Origin: Schlesneria paludicola DSM 18645
GTDB taxonomy: Bacteria; Planctomycetota; Planctomycetia; Planctomycetales; Planctomycetaceae
DNA length: 64,000 nt
Direction: 5' to 3'
Assembly (NCBI GenBank): GCA_945876035.1
Contig: CAMCMU010000016.1
Span: 22,597-86,596 of the forward strand
Shown here: positions 55,101 through 63,709 of the stretch, in pieces
Position numbering within the stretch: the stretch's first letter is position 1
Layout of the letters: each line of letters opens with the position of its first letter
Notes under the pieces: generated by a model
Seen by the model: the letters and a program-made list of their open reading frames with translations, nothing else
Databases searched by the model: none
Told to the model about the DNA's origin: nothing
Made by a program: the position numbers and the translations under genes

Positions 55101-56908
55101 CCGCAAGCGGGCGAGCGAGTACTGTTCTGCGATCCGTGGATTCCGGGGGTACAACAAGCGGCCTTAATCGAGGACAGGCGTTCGACAGGCTCGACTCCGA
55201 ACAATGCCCCCGCACGGATAATCAATCCGCCCCCGAAATTTTCTCGCCGCCGCTCTCACTCCGCCCAGAGAATGCGGTCGCAGGAGTCGTCGAACGCGCG
55301 ACCTTCGAAGCGTGGTCGGCCACCGAGCGCGTCCCCGCTGTGTTCGCGGCCTTTCCCGCTGCGAGTCTGTCGCCGCTCGTGACTGTTCCTGCCGATGTCC
55401 GTCACGACTGGAGCTCGATCGAGGCGAGAGTGACTATGCTCCGGGGGTTACTGGAGATCTGCGGGCCGATCACGGCCGAGGTCGCCGCCGCACGACTGGG
55501 CTTCACGGTCAGTCAAACCGACGCCGCCTTGGAGGCTCTCGAAGGAGAAGGACTCGTATTGCAAGGCCGTTTTACGGAGACCGTCTCCACGGTGGATCTC
55601 GCTGCCGAGTCCTCCGTCTTCAGATTCTTGGACGCTCCCTCCATAAGCCTCCACGCTCAACCGAGCCTGGAGTGGTGCCACCGCAGGCTGCTGGCACGCA
55701 TCCACCGCCTCACGATGGCTGGCCTTCGCAAACAGATCGAACCGGTGACGGTCGATGTCTTCATCCGATTTCTCGCTCGACATCACGGCCTCGTTCCGGG
55801 AACACAGCGTGCCGGGACGAACGGATTGTTTGAGGTGATCGCTCAACTGCAGGGTCTCGACATTCCAGCTGTGGCTTGGGAACGCGATCTCCTGCCGACG
55901 CGGTTGGCGGGATATCAGCCGGCGTGGCTCGATGAGTTGTGTCTGACGGGCGAAGTTGGCTGGGGACGCATATTTCCTCCCGTGCGCAATCCCAACCGCT
56001 CGCGGCCGATGGCCAGCCTGACACGTGTCGCGCCAGTGTCGATCTTCCTGCGACAGGACACGGAGTGGCTGAGAGCTAAGGCGCCTCAACCTGAAGCGGA
56101 GGGATTGAGTAGCCCCGCTGTCGAGGTGTGCGAACTATTGCAGGCGCGCGGTGCCGTGTTCGCGTCGGACATTCTCGCCGCGACGCGCATGCTACCGTCT
56201 CACTTGGACGATGTGTTGGGTGAACTCGTCACACGTGGATGGATCACGGCCGATGGTTTCGCCGGATTGAGGACGCTGATCGCGGAGAAGAAGCCGCACG
56301 GTCGCTCGGCGTCACACCACCGAGCTGAACGAACACGCGTCACGCGAACAGCCCTCGGACGCTGGTCGCTGCGTGCGTCAAGCGGCGTGGTCGAGCAAAG
56401 TCCCCCACCCGCAGGGGATACACGCGATCAGGCCAAACGCATCGCCGAGGATTGGTCGTGGCAACTTCTTCGCCGCTGGGGTGTGGTCTTTCGCGATCTA
56501 CTGACACGCGAGTTTGCAACGCCATCGTGGTTCGAGTTACTCCAGGTGCTGCGACGCCTCGAAGCGCGGGGCGAGATTCGAGGCGGTCGTTTCATCACCG
56601 GAGTTGCGGGAGAACAGTTCGCCCTACCTGAAACGATCAAGCAACTCCGCCAACTCCGCGACGAAGTGCCGCCTCAAGAGGTGTTGGTGACCTCCGCCGC
56701 TGACCCCCTGAACCTGATCGGTATTCTGACAAGCCATGATCGCATCCCGAGTACGGCATCGAATCGAGTGGCCTACGTTGACGGTCATCCCGTGGCCAGC
56801 CTTCAAGCCGAAGAAATTCGTTGGCTCGCCGCTCCCCCCGGCCCGATGAAGGTGATCATTGAGCGTGCGCTGCGAGAACGCTCCGCCGAGTATCCTGCCA
56901 CACGGTGA
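52106..56908 (+). CDS. lhr: Lhr-type large DEAD/DEAH helicase
   Basis: 1600 residues, the normal range for Lhr (large helicase-related). Motif I is APTGSGKT (about 40-47), Ia is YVSPLRALSNDM, motif II is VDEIHAL (about 166), and motif III is GLSATQRPIE. Motif VI is QRVGRSGHALG (about 441), with IFVNTRRLAERLTHQLSELL and VVATASLEMGLDIGYIDLVI in between. After the helicase core come the Lhr winged-helix and beta-barrel region, and a long C-terminal extension with repeated winged-helix-like segments. Lhr unwinds RNA:DNA and is tied to DNA repair. It runs convergently to glgC with only 56 bases between stops. Confidence 0.92.
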   Translation: MPLERFHPVIQQWFQRRFAAPTEPQELGWPHLLAGRDVLIAAPTGSGKTLTAFLAAIDRLLRLAVRNELTDEIRVVYVSPLRALSNDMHRNLEVPLTEILAVAAEQGLEVPPIRVGLRTGDTSAAKRAAIVRRPPQILVTTPESLYLMLTSPKARQKLKTVETVIVDEIHALVRDKRGSHLALTLERLAALCPQHVQRIGLSATQRPIEAIARFLVGVGVIERQTCLESDRLVTAVPGPLCLDETAILMQHDAEHILFSGFFGHEIVRCLSQETHAPQSRDDGAPPEIGDGAQPKTLHPQAPVSALPVIIDVGFQRQMDLGIEVPPSELGAVCMHEQWAEINERIVELVHQHRATLIFVNTRRLAERLTHQLSELLGEAAITSHHGSLAANLRHDTEQRLKSGELKAVVATASLEMGLDIGYIDLVIQIGSSRNIATFLQRVGRSGHALGLVPKGRMFALTRDELIECMAITRAIRHGRLDIVPIPVAPLDVLAQQIVAAVACEDWSSDDLFAVCRRAAPYRDLPRTDFDRILQMLSEGITNSAGRSRVYLHHDQVGRRLRARPGARIAAITNAGAIPEVFAIRVVTEEDHTVVGSVDEDFGTESQSGDIFLLGNTSWRIRHLRGGDLFVTDAQGAPPTIPFWHGESPGRTFELSEEVSLLREELERRVDTPLEAEEWLVLETDVSADAARQAVEYARVQKAALGLLPTMRRVVFERFFDESGGMQLVIHAPFGTRITRAWGLALRKRFCRSFDFELQANADDDGIVLSLGPQHSFPLESLFGMLTPRNVQEMFEQAILIVPIFLNRWRWNATRALQIIRSKYGRKVPPALQRFRSEDLLTAIFPQLTGCQENVVGDIKLPDHPLVRQTMDDCLNEAHDMEALKQVLSRVERGEIQFLARDTRAPSPFSYELLNANPYAFLDGGEVAERRARAVATRRSLSVESLQDLGRLDPEAIRQVVAEAQPLVRNADELHDALLSRVLLPVQEGFHWQGFFDELAASGRASTVLRSVDSGGTTSGLNRGQAFDRLDSEQCPRTDNQSAPEIFSPPLSLRPENAVAGVVERATFEAWSATERVPAVFAAFPAASLSPLVTVPADVRHDWSSIEARVTMLRGLLEICGPITAEVAAARLGFTVSQTDAALEALEGEGLVLQGRFTETVSTVDLAAESSVFRFLDAPSISLHAQPSLEWCHRRLLARIHRLTMAGLRKQIEPVTVDVFIRFLARHHGLVPGTQRAGTNGLFEVIAQLQGLDIPAVAWERDLLPTRLAGYQPAWLDELCLTGEVGWGRIFPPVRNPNRSRPMASLTRVAPVSIFLRQDTEWLRAKAPQPEAEGLSSPAVEVCELLQARGAVFASDILAATRMLPSHLDDVLGELVTRGWITADGFAGLRTLIAEKKPHGRSASHHRAERTRVTRTALGRWSLRASSGVVEQSPPPAGDTRDQAKRIAEDWSWQLLRRWGVVFRDLLTREFATPSWFELLQVLRRLEARGEIRGGRFITGVAGEQFALPETIKQLRQLRDEVPPQEVLVTSAADPLNLIGILTSHDRIPSTASNRVAYVDGHPVASLQAEEIRWLAAPPGPMKVIIERALRERSAEYPATR

Positions 56909-56964
56909 CACTCCTTGGCTCCGACACCGTTCACCACAGACAGTCGCGTCCCGAAAATGTGTGT

Positions 56965-58188
56965 TCAAGAAAATCGATAACGCTTCGGAACGACCGTAAT
57001 CCCTTTTTCCGAAACGCTGAAACCACGAGCGAGATCCGCACCGCTGTCGAAGCCAATATGGACTCTAGGTGGAATGTGCACATTTTTGTCGATGATGCAG
57101 CGTTGAACCCGTGCTCCCGCGCCGACATGGACGTGCTCAAACAAGATCGAATTTTCAACGTGGGCACCGTCATCGACGATCGACCGAGCCGAAAGAATGG
57201 AGTGACGCACACAACCACCGCAGATAATCGTTCCCGCTCCAAGCATCGAATTGGTCAACTCTCCGGCGGAACCGGAAGCCCCGGGAACCATTCTCGCGGG
57301 GGGATTCTGACCATCATACGTCCGAATCGGCCAGTCGTTTTGGTACAGATCGAGCGGAGGAATCGGTAAGAGCAGATCCATGTTTGCCTCGTAATAGGCA
57401 TCGATGTTTCCCACGTCTTTCCAATAACGGTCTTGGCTCACTCGGCCGGCCTTGCCTCCGAAACGGTAGGCGGCGACAGCCTGTTCTCGGATGAGATTCG
57501 GCAAAATATTTTTTCCGAAGTCATGGCTGGATGCCGCATCGTCGTGGTCGGTGAGCAGATCATGACAGAGGGCCTCCATCGAGAAAACGTAGATCCCCAT
57601 TGAGACCAACGCCCGATTCGGTTGATTGAGTATCGGACGTGGGTCCTTGGGCTTCTCTTCAAAATCGATAATCCTGTGTCGCTGATCGATAGTCATCACA
57701 CCAAACTCGCGGGCGTCGTTCAGGGAAACATCCATGCAGGCGACCGTGGCACGGGCTTTCGACTGAATGTGAAACTTGAGCATCGCCGCGTAATCCATCC
57801 GATAAATATGGTCTCCCGATAGGATCAAGACGTATTTGGCACCGCTCCGCTCGAGGAGATACAGGTTTTGGTAGAGGGCATCGGCAGTCCCACTGTACCA
57901 CGAATCACCCGTCCGCATCTGGGGCGGGACGACGGTAATGTACTCTCGAATTTCCGGGTTGTAGATTGACCATCCGTCGCGCAGATGTTTCTGCAGCGAA
58001 TGCGACTTGTACTGAGTCAAAACGAGCACTCGCCGTGCTCCTGAGTGCAGGCAATTGCTTAATGTAAAGTCGATGATGCGATATTTTCCGGCAAACGGAA
58101 CACCCGGCTTCGCCCGATCCGCGGTGAGTGGCGACAAACGCGAGCCGACACCGCCGGCGAGAATCACGGTAACTGTCTTGGAGAACAT
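56965..58188 (-). CDS. glgC: Glucose-1-phosphate adenylyltransferase
   Basis: 407 residues. The nucleotidyl-transferase start TVILAGGVGSRLSPLTADRA with KPGVPFAGKYRIIDF holds the glycine-rich ATP site and catalytic Lys/Arg. SGDHIYRMDYAAML and VMTIDQRHRIIDFEEKPKDP supply the sugar-phosphate site, and KDVGNIDAYYEANMDLL the later conserved part. The C-terminus carries left-handed beta-helix repeats (MLGAGTIICGGCVRHSILSA, VENSILFEHVHVGAGARVQR). It makes ADP-glucose for glycogen synthesis. No other glg gene is adjacent. Confidence 0.93.
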   Translation of the reverse strand: MFSKTVTVILAGGVGSRLSPLTADRAKPGVPFAGKYRIIDFTLSNCLHSGARRVLVLTQYKSHSLQKHLRDGWSIYNPEIREYITVVPPQMRTGDSWYSGTADALYQNLYLLERSGAKYVLILSGDHIYRMDYAAMLKFHIQSKARATVACMDVSLNDAREFGVMTIDQRHRIIDFEEKPKDPRPILNQPNRALVSMGIYVFSMEALCHDLLTDHDDAASSHDFGKNILPNLIREQAVAAYRFGGKAGRVSQDRYWKDVGNIDAYYEANMDLLLPIPPLDLYQNDWPIRTYDGQNPPARMVPGASGSAGELTNSMLGAGTIICGGCVRHSILSARSIVDDGAHVENSILFEHVHVGAGARVQRCIIDKNVHIPPRVHIGFDSGADLARGFSVSEKGITVVPKRYRFS

Positions 58189-58617
58189 CGGATCTTATCG
58201 CTGTTCGAGCATCAGAACGGGAGCACGCCCGTACACAGAAACTGAGTGGACTCTGAGACGGTGAGACACAGAGAAAGCAATTGCCATACCGGCGGGTCGA
58301 TCATCGACAGGCCCGAGATCCTACCGATGCAATGCGGATTTTCAATCGGTTCGTGGGCACTCTTCTCAAATTCCTACGATTGAACGCAGAGGTCCACAAA
58401 CAACCAGAAGACACGATACCGCCATCAAGGGACGATCGATTGGCAGGGCGAAGATTCCGCAGTCCGAACAGTCTACCGGCAGCGGCTTTCTGGACGTCGC
58501 CGCTGGAGTTCCTGATCACCCCCCTCAATTCGGACCTGCGATCAAGGCTCTGCCTGTCCAAGTCACAATCCTGAACAGTCCGCTGGGCCAACAATCCGAT
58601 CGCCATCGGGAACAGGG
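58189..58617. other. Intergenic stretch, no gene recognised
   Basis: About 430 bases between glgC's start and the end of the FGE-like gene. Nothing is recognised on either strand. Confidence 0.45.
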
Positions 58618-59574
58618 TTATTCGCTTCTCGAGACACGAAAACCGGCTCCGCTGCCACTGTAATTGGGTGTTTTTCTGTTCCGATTGCAAGAGCGGGTGT
58701 ACGGAGGATCACTGTACCATGAGCCCCCTCGAACCACCCGAAAGTCACTGCCATCCATCTGCTTCGGATCGATTGTTGTCCCTGAACGCTGGTGGTACAC
58801 ATCGACATAAACGTCCTCGCACCACTCATAAACGTTTCCATGCATGTCTTTCAAACCAAACCGGTTCGCGGGGAACATGCCCACCGGTGCCGTAAACACA
58901 TAACCGTCAAGGGCGTCAATCGTTTGAAATGAGCTGAACGTGGCTTTGATCGTCCCGTCTGCGACGTTGCCGATTCGGGCAACCCATTCAGGGTCATCGC
59001 CGTTTGACCAGAGGGTGTCAGTCCCTGCCTTGCACGCATATTCCCACTCTGCTTCTGTCGGCAAGCGGTACGGGTGTCCGTCCTTTTGGCTGAGCCACGC
59101 ACAAAAACTCTGCGCATCGTGCCAACTCACGATCACGACCGGATGAGCGTCACTCTGCACAAACCCAGGATTCTTCCAAGTGTACTTCGAGGTCTCCGTG
59201 AAGCCTGTTGCTTCATCGTAGCCCATGCCACGACCGGTCCGCTCCGCCTCCGTCAGGTAGGATTTGTCTTGGACGAAATTTCGGAACTGTCCCACCGTCA
59301 CTTCATGCTGACCCAAATAAAACGACTGTGAAATCTGCACTCGATGCGGCGGACGTTCAAAACTGTGGTCTGATCCTTTGGCATCCCACTTGGCAAACTT
59401 CGCCGTGACTGCCTGCGATGTCTGCCGACTTCCCATCTCGAATTCCCCAGAGGGGATCAACACCAACGCCATCCCGATGGAGTTCGTGATCACCGGATGT
59501 GTCTGGTTCTTATCCTCATCAGCCCGAACATCGAACATCGAACACACGAGGACCCACGCGATTAACCGCAACAT
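58618..59574 (-). CDS. Formylglycine-generating-enzyme-like (SUMF1/FGE-sulfatase domain) protein
   Basis: 318 residues from the ATG at 59574, which gives a short signal peptide (MLRLIAWVLVCSMFDVRA); the frame is open to 59841 but the extension is not family-like. The domain fits FGE: MALVLIPSGEFEMGSRQTS, YLGQHEVTVGQFRNFVQD, HPVVIVSWHDAQSFCAWLSQ, YRLPTEAEWEYACKAGTD, LKDMHGNVYEWCEDVY, DFRVVRGGSWYSDPP and GFRVSRSE. True FGEs need a Cys pair near the C-terminus; here the only candidate nearby is the Cys of RSCNRNRK, so activity on sulfatases is uncertain. A run of nine G and eight T just upstream of the start is unusual. It follows the DUF1501 gene. Confidence 0.87.
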   Translation of the reverse strand: MLRLIAWVLVCSMFDVRADEDKNQTHPVITNSIGMALVLIPSGEFEMGSRQTSQAVTAKFAKWDAKGSDHSFERPPHRVQISQSFYLGQHEVTVGQFRNFVQDKSYLTEAERTGRGMGYDEATGFTETSKYTWKNPGFVQSDAHPVVIVSWHDAQSFCAWLSQKDGHPYRLPTEAEWEYACKAGTDTLWSNGDDPEWVARIGNVADGTIKATFSSFQTIDALDGYVFTAPVGMFPANRFGLKDMHGNVYEWCEDVYVDVYHQRSGTTIDPKQMDGSDFRVVRGGSWYSDPPYTRSCNRNRKTPNYSGSGAGFRVSRSE

Positions 59575-59579
59575 GCATA

Positions 59580-59596
59580 CCCCCCCCCAAAAAAAA
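59580..59596 (-). repeat. Homopolymer pair (C9 then A8 on the plus strand) before the FGE-like start
   Basis: Read in the gene's direction this is T8-G9, ending five bases before the ATG, so the G run doubles as the ribosome-binding site. Slippage here would change site spacing. Confidence 0.7.
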
Positions 59597-59809
59597 CCGT
59601 AAACCACTCTTTTTAAACAAACGTGACTGACCCACTCGCCAATCACTAGACAACACCGACGATGGCTGTGCTCGCAGATGCGGCATCCGCTGAAGAGATC
59701 CATGAGGCGTTGCGGGATCTGGCAAAACGGTTTTGAGCCGAGTGCATCGAGGAACGTAACGCCAGAGATGGCTCGAGGGCGACGGCTGGGGATAGGGTTC
59801 ATGGCCCGC

Positions 59810-61297
59810 TCAGGCGAGGATCCCGGTGACAACCGAGGCACCGGTGACTTCGGGATCGGTCATGCGTTCGGCACGACCGCTATGCATATAATTGAGTTGC
59901 GTGTGATCGATTCCCAATTGTCCTAAAATGGTGGCATGCAGATCGTGACAACTGACTCGGTCTTGGACCGCGGCATACCCGAACTCGTCAGTCGCCCCAT
60001 AAACAAAACCGTTCTTGAATCCGCCACCGGCGATCAAGACCGTAAACGCGTGGCGGTTGTGATCGCGTCCTGAAGTGTTTTGCGAAATCGGCAGTCGACC
60101 GAATTCGCCTGCCCAGATCACAATCGTATTCTCTAGCAGGCCACGGCGTTTCAGATCCATGATCAATCCCGCACTCGGTTGGTCGATTTGAGGACTGAGT
60201 GACTCCATGCGGGACTTCAAATTGCCGTGGTGATCCCACGGGCCGGCACCGTCTTTTTTCTGGGGCGGCAGAATATGGACAAATCGGACACCCGATTCGA
60301 CCAAACGGCGGGCCATTAGACACCGGGTACCATAGTCATGTGTCAGATCCTGATCGATTCCATATAGATGCTGAGTGGCGGCCGTTTCATCGGACAGATC
60401 GAGGATCTTGTCAGCTCGTTTCTGCATCCGAGCGGCCAGTTCGTAATTAAAAATCCGCGTTTCCAATTCGAAATGATTCGGATAAAGCGTTTGGCGATGG
60501 CGATTGAGTTGATTGAGTAACTGCAGGTTGTGCCTTGGAATCAAATCGTTCACGAGTTGCGGTGAATGGAGATTGAGAATCGGCGTACCGCGCGTTTGGA
60601 CTTCCGTACCACGATACAGTGGCGGCAGCCACCCGTTGTCCCAGTTCGTGACCCCGCCATCGGCATAGCCGTCGGGATCGCGCAGGACAATGTAAGCGGG
60701 TAAATCTTGATTTTCGCTTCCCAAACCGTAACTGATCCATGCACCGAGTGTCGGGCGGCCGGAGAGGATGCTCCCCGTGTTCAAGAACCGCATAGCCTGA
60801 GGGTGATTATTGTTTTCACTGAACATGGATCGAACCATACAGACATCGTCGGCGACCGATGCCAAGTGCGGCACCATCTCCGAAAATTCCATCCCACACT
60901 GTCCAGCCGGTTGGAACTTGAATGGGCTTGCCATCAACTTGTTTTCTTGACTGCCGAGCTGGAACGATTCGAATTTGCTGGAATAGATTTCACCATCCCG
61001 ACGCTGCAATTCGGGCTTGGGATCAAACAGGTCCATCTGACTGGGACCTCCGGTTTGCATAAGCATGATGACGGAGGTTGCGCGTCCAATACGATGTCCC
61101 GGCTTAGTCCGCAGGTCCTGCATTGGATTCGTTGGTGTGGCCGATGTATCCCGCGCCAGCAATCCCTCTTGTTGTAGGAGATGTGCCAACGCGATGTTCC
61201 CCAGCCCTAAGCCGGAATTCCGCAGCACAGACCGTCGCGAAAGTTGCTCGGGAGCATGTCCGCTCTCACCTTGGAAATGTCGTTCGCCGCGATTCAT
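59810..61297 (-). CDS. DUF1501 protein
   Basis: 495 residues; the ATG at 61297 has GAGG eight bases upstream. The N-terminus SRRSVLRNSGLGLGNIALAH has a twin-arginine motif, so export through Tat is likely. Family blocks: SVIMLMQTGGPSQMDLFDPK, PFKFQPAGQCGMEFSEMVPH, MVRSMFSENNNHPQAMRFL, HILPPQKKDGAGPWDHHGNL, and the metal-site-like VIWAGEFGRLPISQNTSGRD with HNRHAFTVLIAGGGFKNGFV. The family is alkaline-phosphatase/sulfatase-like in fold and nearly always sits beside a DUF1549/DUF1553 cytochrome, as here (24 bases after it). Confidence 0.93.
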   Translation of the reverse strand: MNRGERHFQGESGHAPEQLSRRSVLRNSGLGLGNIALAHLLQQEGLLARDTSATPTNPMQDLRTKPGHRIGRATSVIMLMQTGGPSQMDLFDPKPELQRRDGEIYSSKFESFQLGSQENKLMASPFKFQPAGQCGMEFSEMVPHLASVADDVCMVRSMFSENNNHPQAMRFLNTGSILSGRPTLGAWISYGLGSENQDLPAYIVLRDPDGYADGGVTNWDNGWLPPLYRGTEVQTRGTPILNLHSPQLVNDLIPRHNLQLLNQLNRHRQTLYPNHFELETRIFNYELAARMQKRADKILDLSDETAATQHLYGIDQDLTHDYGTRCLMARRLVESGVRFVHILPPQKKDGAGPWDHHGNLKSRMESLSPQIDQPSAGLIMDLKRRGLLENTIVIWAGEFGRLPISQNTSGRDHNRHAFTVLIAGGGFKNGFVYGATDEFGYAAVQDRVSCHDLHATILGQLGIDHTQLNYMHSGRAERMTDPEVTGASVVTGILA

Positions 61298-61321
61298 GCA
61301 ACTGCCTCACAAGACTTCGTC

Positions 61322-63709
61322 TTACTCGACGTACAAAAATTCACTGGTATTCAGCAACGTGTGGCAGAAATCAACAAACGCGCGACGTTCGGCGACCTCG
61401 GCACTGCACCCTTCAAGGTCCCGATACAACGGACCCTTTGTTTCTAATGCATCCAGACAGGTCGCGACTTCCCAAGCATCCGGATTTCGGGACAGGCTTA
61501 CAAGAAATGCCTCCGCAATCCGTTCTTTGTCAGACGTGACTGCGTGACGCACACGGTCTGCCAACCGCTCCGAAACCTCAATCACCATTTGATCATTGAG
61601 CATCGCCAGTGCCTGCAGTGGTACGGCTGATGCGTCGCGTCGGGCACAGGTCGTGGCAATGCTCGGATGGTCGAAAACGGAAAGCAGCGAATGATGGTAG
61701 GCGCGACGGGACACAAGATACACAGAGCGTCGCCAAGCGTCAGCCGGTGCCGCCAGTTTCTCGGTATGAATATCGACTCGCCCGTCAGGTGAAGTTTTTA
61801 ACAGCACGGGAGGCCCTCCCATCGCGGGATCGAATTGACCACTCACTTCGAGAAGTGCATCGCGAATCACCTCGGATTCCAGTCGGCGAAGCGGCATCCT
61901 CCAAAACAAGCGATTATCGGGATCAAGCGTCGCCGGATTCGGATTGAGATTGAGATCCCTGAGGGAAGAGGCTTGTCGATAAACGGTCGACAGCAGGATC
62001 CGTCGAACCAGCGGTTTGATTCGCCATGGGCCCTGCTGAAATTGGAGGACCAACCACTCAAACAGTTCGGGGTGGACGGGAGGCATCCCCTGAACGCCAA
62101 AGTCCGCATCGGGTGAGCCCAGTCCGCTGCCGAAGAGATGCATCCAGATGCGGTTAACCATCACACGTCCCACCAGGCCGGTTGCTCGTGTGTTGCCTGT
62201 TGTAAGCCATTGGGCCAATGCCGTTCGGCGACCGCTTGTGCCGTCGATCGTGGGAGGAATCATTTGGACCTGATCGGGGAATTCGCACAGGGCTTGGATG
62301 TATCCCGGCAAGACCTCGTGATCCGGATTTTCGTGTTGTCCGCCGATCAACAGGCGAGTCGAGGGGGCGGGTCCGACATCAAACAACGCTTGGATCTTGT
62401 TCCAGCGACGGCGTTGTTTTGATGCCTGTTCCATTTCACCGCCGCTCTTGAGTAGAACCGCTTTTTCCTCTTCTGTTATGGATGCCTCGACTTCCGCATC
62501 CGTAACCGTCAGGGTCTTGGAGTACTTTTCGAAAATCGCCTTCTGGACAACATTCCGTTGGTTTTTGTCCGTTTCCCAAGCCGTCCGTGTCTCCATGCGC
62601 AATGATTCCGGGATGCTCTGTATTTTTTCTTCGAAGAGACGCGACTTGTGAGGTTCACGCACCGCCGCAATCTGTTTGTTGAGATCGGCAATTTTGTGAT
62701 CAATCAGGATATTGTGCTGCCGGATCTCTTCCGCCTGTCGCAGAGGAACGTCGGGAAGCGTTCGATCTTCGAGATCCTTGCTCCAAGAGATGGCCGGCTT
62801 CCAAGAATCAGGGTTATAGGCCGGAGTGAAGATGGCCATCAGGCGGTAGTAATCTTCTTGCAAGACCGGATCAAATTTATGGTCGTGACAGCGTGCACAG
62901 TTGACAGTCAGACCCAACAGTCCTTTGCCGACAATCTCAATCGTATCATGAATGACCTCATAGAAATTCGTAGGAATATTGCTGACGGGTTCCGTGGTTT
63001 GGTCGCGCGCCGTGCGAAGGTATCCGGTGGCAATCAGCCGACGCAAAATCTCGGGAGGCAGGACATCGGTTGTCCTCCAATTGTCAACCTCATCTCCGGC
63101 CAATTGTTCCAAGAGGAATTGATCGTAAGGCATGTCTTCGTTGAAGCATTGGATGACGTAGTCTCGATAACGCCACTTTCCTTCCGTCAACGACAAGTCA
63201 TTCGGATTTCCATCAAATCCGACGGTATCGGCATAGCCGGCCACATCAAGCCAATGCCGCCCCCATCGTTCGCCAAAATGAGGTGATGCCATCAGCCGAT
63301 CGATGAGTCGCTCGTAAGCGTCCTCGGTCTTGTCCTGCAAAAAAAGACGAATCTCTTGGGGAGATGGGGGAAGACCAATGAGGTCCAGAGAGGCCCAGCG
63401 GATGAGTGTGATTTGGCTCGCGTCCGGGCTAAATTCGAGTCGATGAGATTCCAGTTGGGACAGAATGTAGGCGTCAATCGGAGTTCGCAACCGGCCGGAT
63501 TGAACTACCTTTGGCAGAGCGGATGGTACCAACGTGCGGAACGCCCAGTGATCGGAGGCCGTGATTTCGTTGCCTGCAACCGTTGGTGTTTCTGACGCCT
63601 GAACGTTCTTCGACTGGACACCATTGACTCCACGCACCGGCGTCCACGGCACAAAGGACAGAAAGATTGCCAGTATCTTCCAATGTCTCAGTCCAGTTCC
63701 GAGGAGCAT
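61322..63709 (-). CDS. DUF1549/DUF1553 protein
   Basis: 795 residues; AAGG precedes the ATG at 63709, and a signal peptide (ILAIFLSFVPWTPVRG) follows. Unlike the 34.8 kb homologue it lacks the N-terminal PSCyt1 haem domain. DUF1549 has IDAYILSQLESHRLEFSPDA, SPHFGERWGRHWLDVAGYAD and one haem motif, CARCHDHKFDP (near 273). DUF1553 has TGLVGRVMVNRIWMHLFGSG, DFGVQGMPPVHPELFEWLVL and CARRDASAVPLQALAMLNDQ. First gene of a three-gene minus-strand cluster with DUF1501 and the FGE-like gene. Exported; substrate unknown. Confidence 0.92.
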   Translation of the reverse strand: MLLGTGLRHWKILAIFLSFVPWTPVRGVNGVQSKNVQASETPTVAGNEITASDHWAFRTLVPSALPKVVQSGRLRTPIDAYILSQLESHRLEFSPDASQITLIRWASLDLIGLPPSPQEIRLFLQDKTEDAYERLIDRLMASPHFGERWGRHWLDVAGYADTVGFDGNPNDLSLTEGKWRYRDYVIQCFNEDMPYDQFLLEQLAGDEVDNWRTTDVLPPEILRRLIATGYLRTARDQTTEPVSNIPTNFYEVIHDTIEIVGKGLLGLTVNCARCHDHKFDPVLQEDYYRLMAIFTPAYNPDSWKPAISWSKDLEDRTLPDVPLRQAEEIRQHNILIDHKIADLNKQIAAVREPHKSRLFEEKIQSIPESLRMETRTAWETDKNQRNVVQKAIFEKYSKTLTVTDAEVEASITEEEKAVLLKSGGEMEQASKQRRRWNKIQALFDVGPAPSTRLLIGGQHENPDHEVLPGYIQALCEFPDQVQMIPPTIDGTSGRRTALAQWLTTGNTRATGLVGRVMVNRIWMHLFGSGLGSPDADFGVQGMPPVHPELFEWLVLQFQQGPWRIKPLVRRILLSTVYRQASSLRDLNLNPNPATLDPDNRLFWRMPLRRLESEVIRDALLEVSGQFDPAMGGPPVLLKTSPDGRVDIHTEKLAAPADAWRRSVYLVSRRAYHHSLLSVFDHPSIATTCARRDASAVPLQALAMLNDQMVIEVSERLADRVRHAVTSDKERIAEAFLVSLSRNPDAWEVATCLDALETKGPLYRDLEGCSAEVAERRAFVDFCHTLLNTSEFLYVE

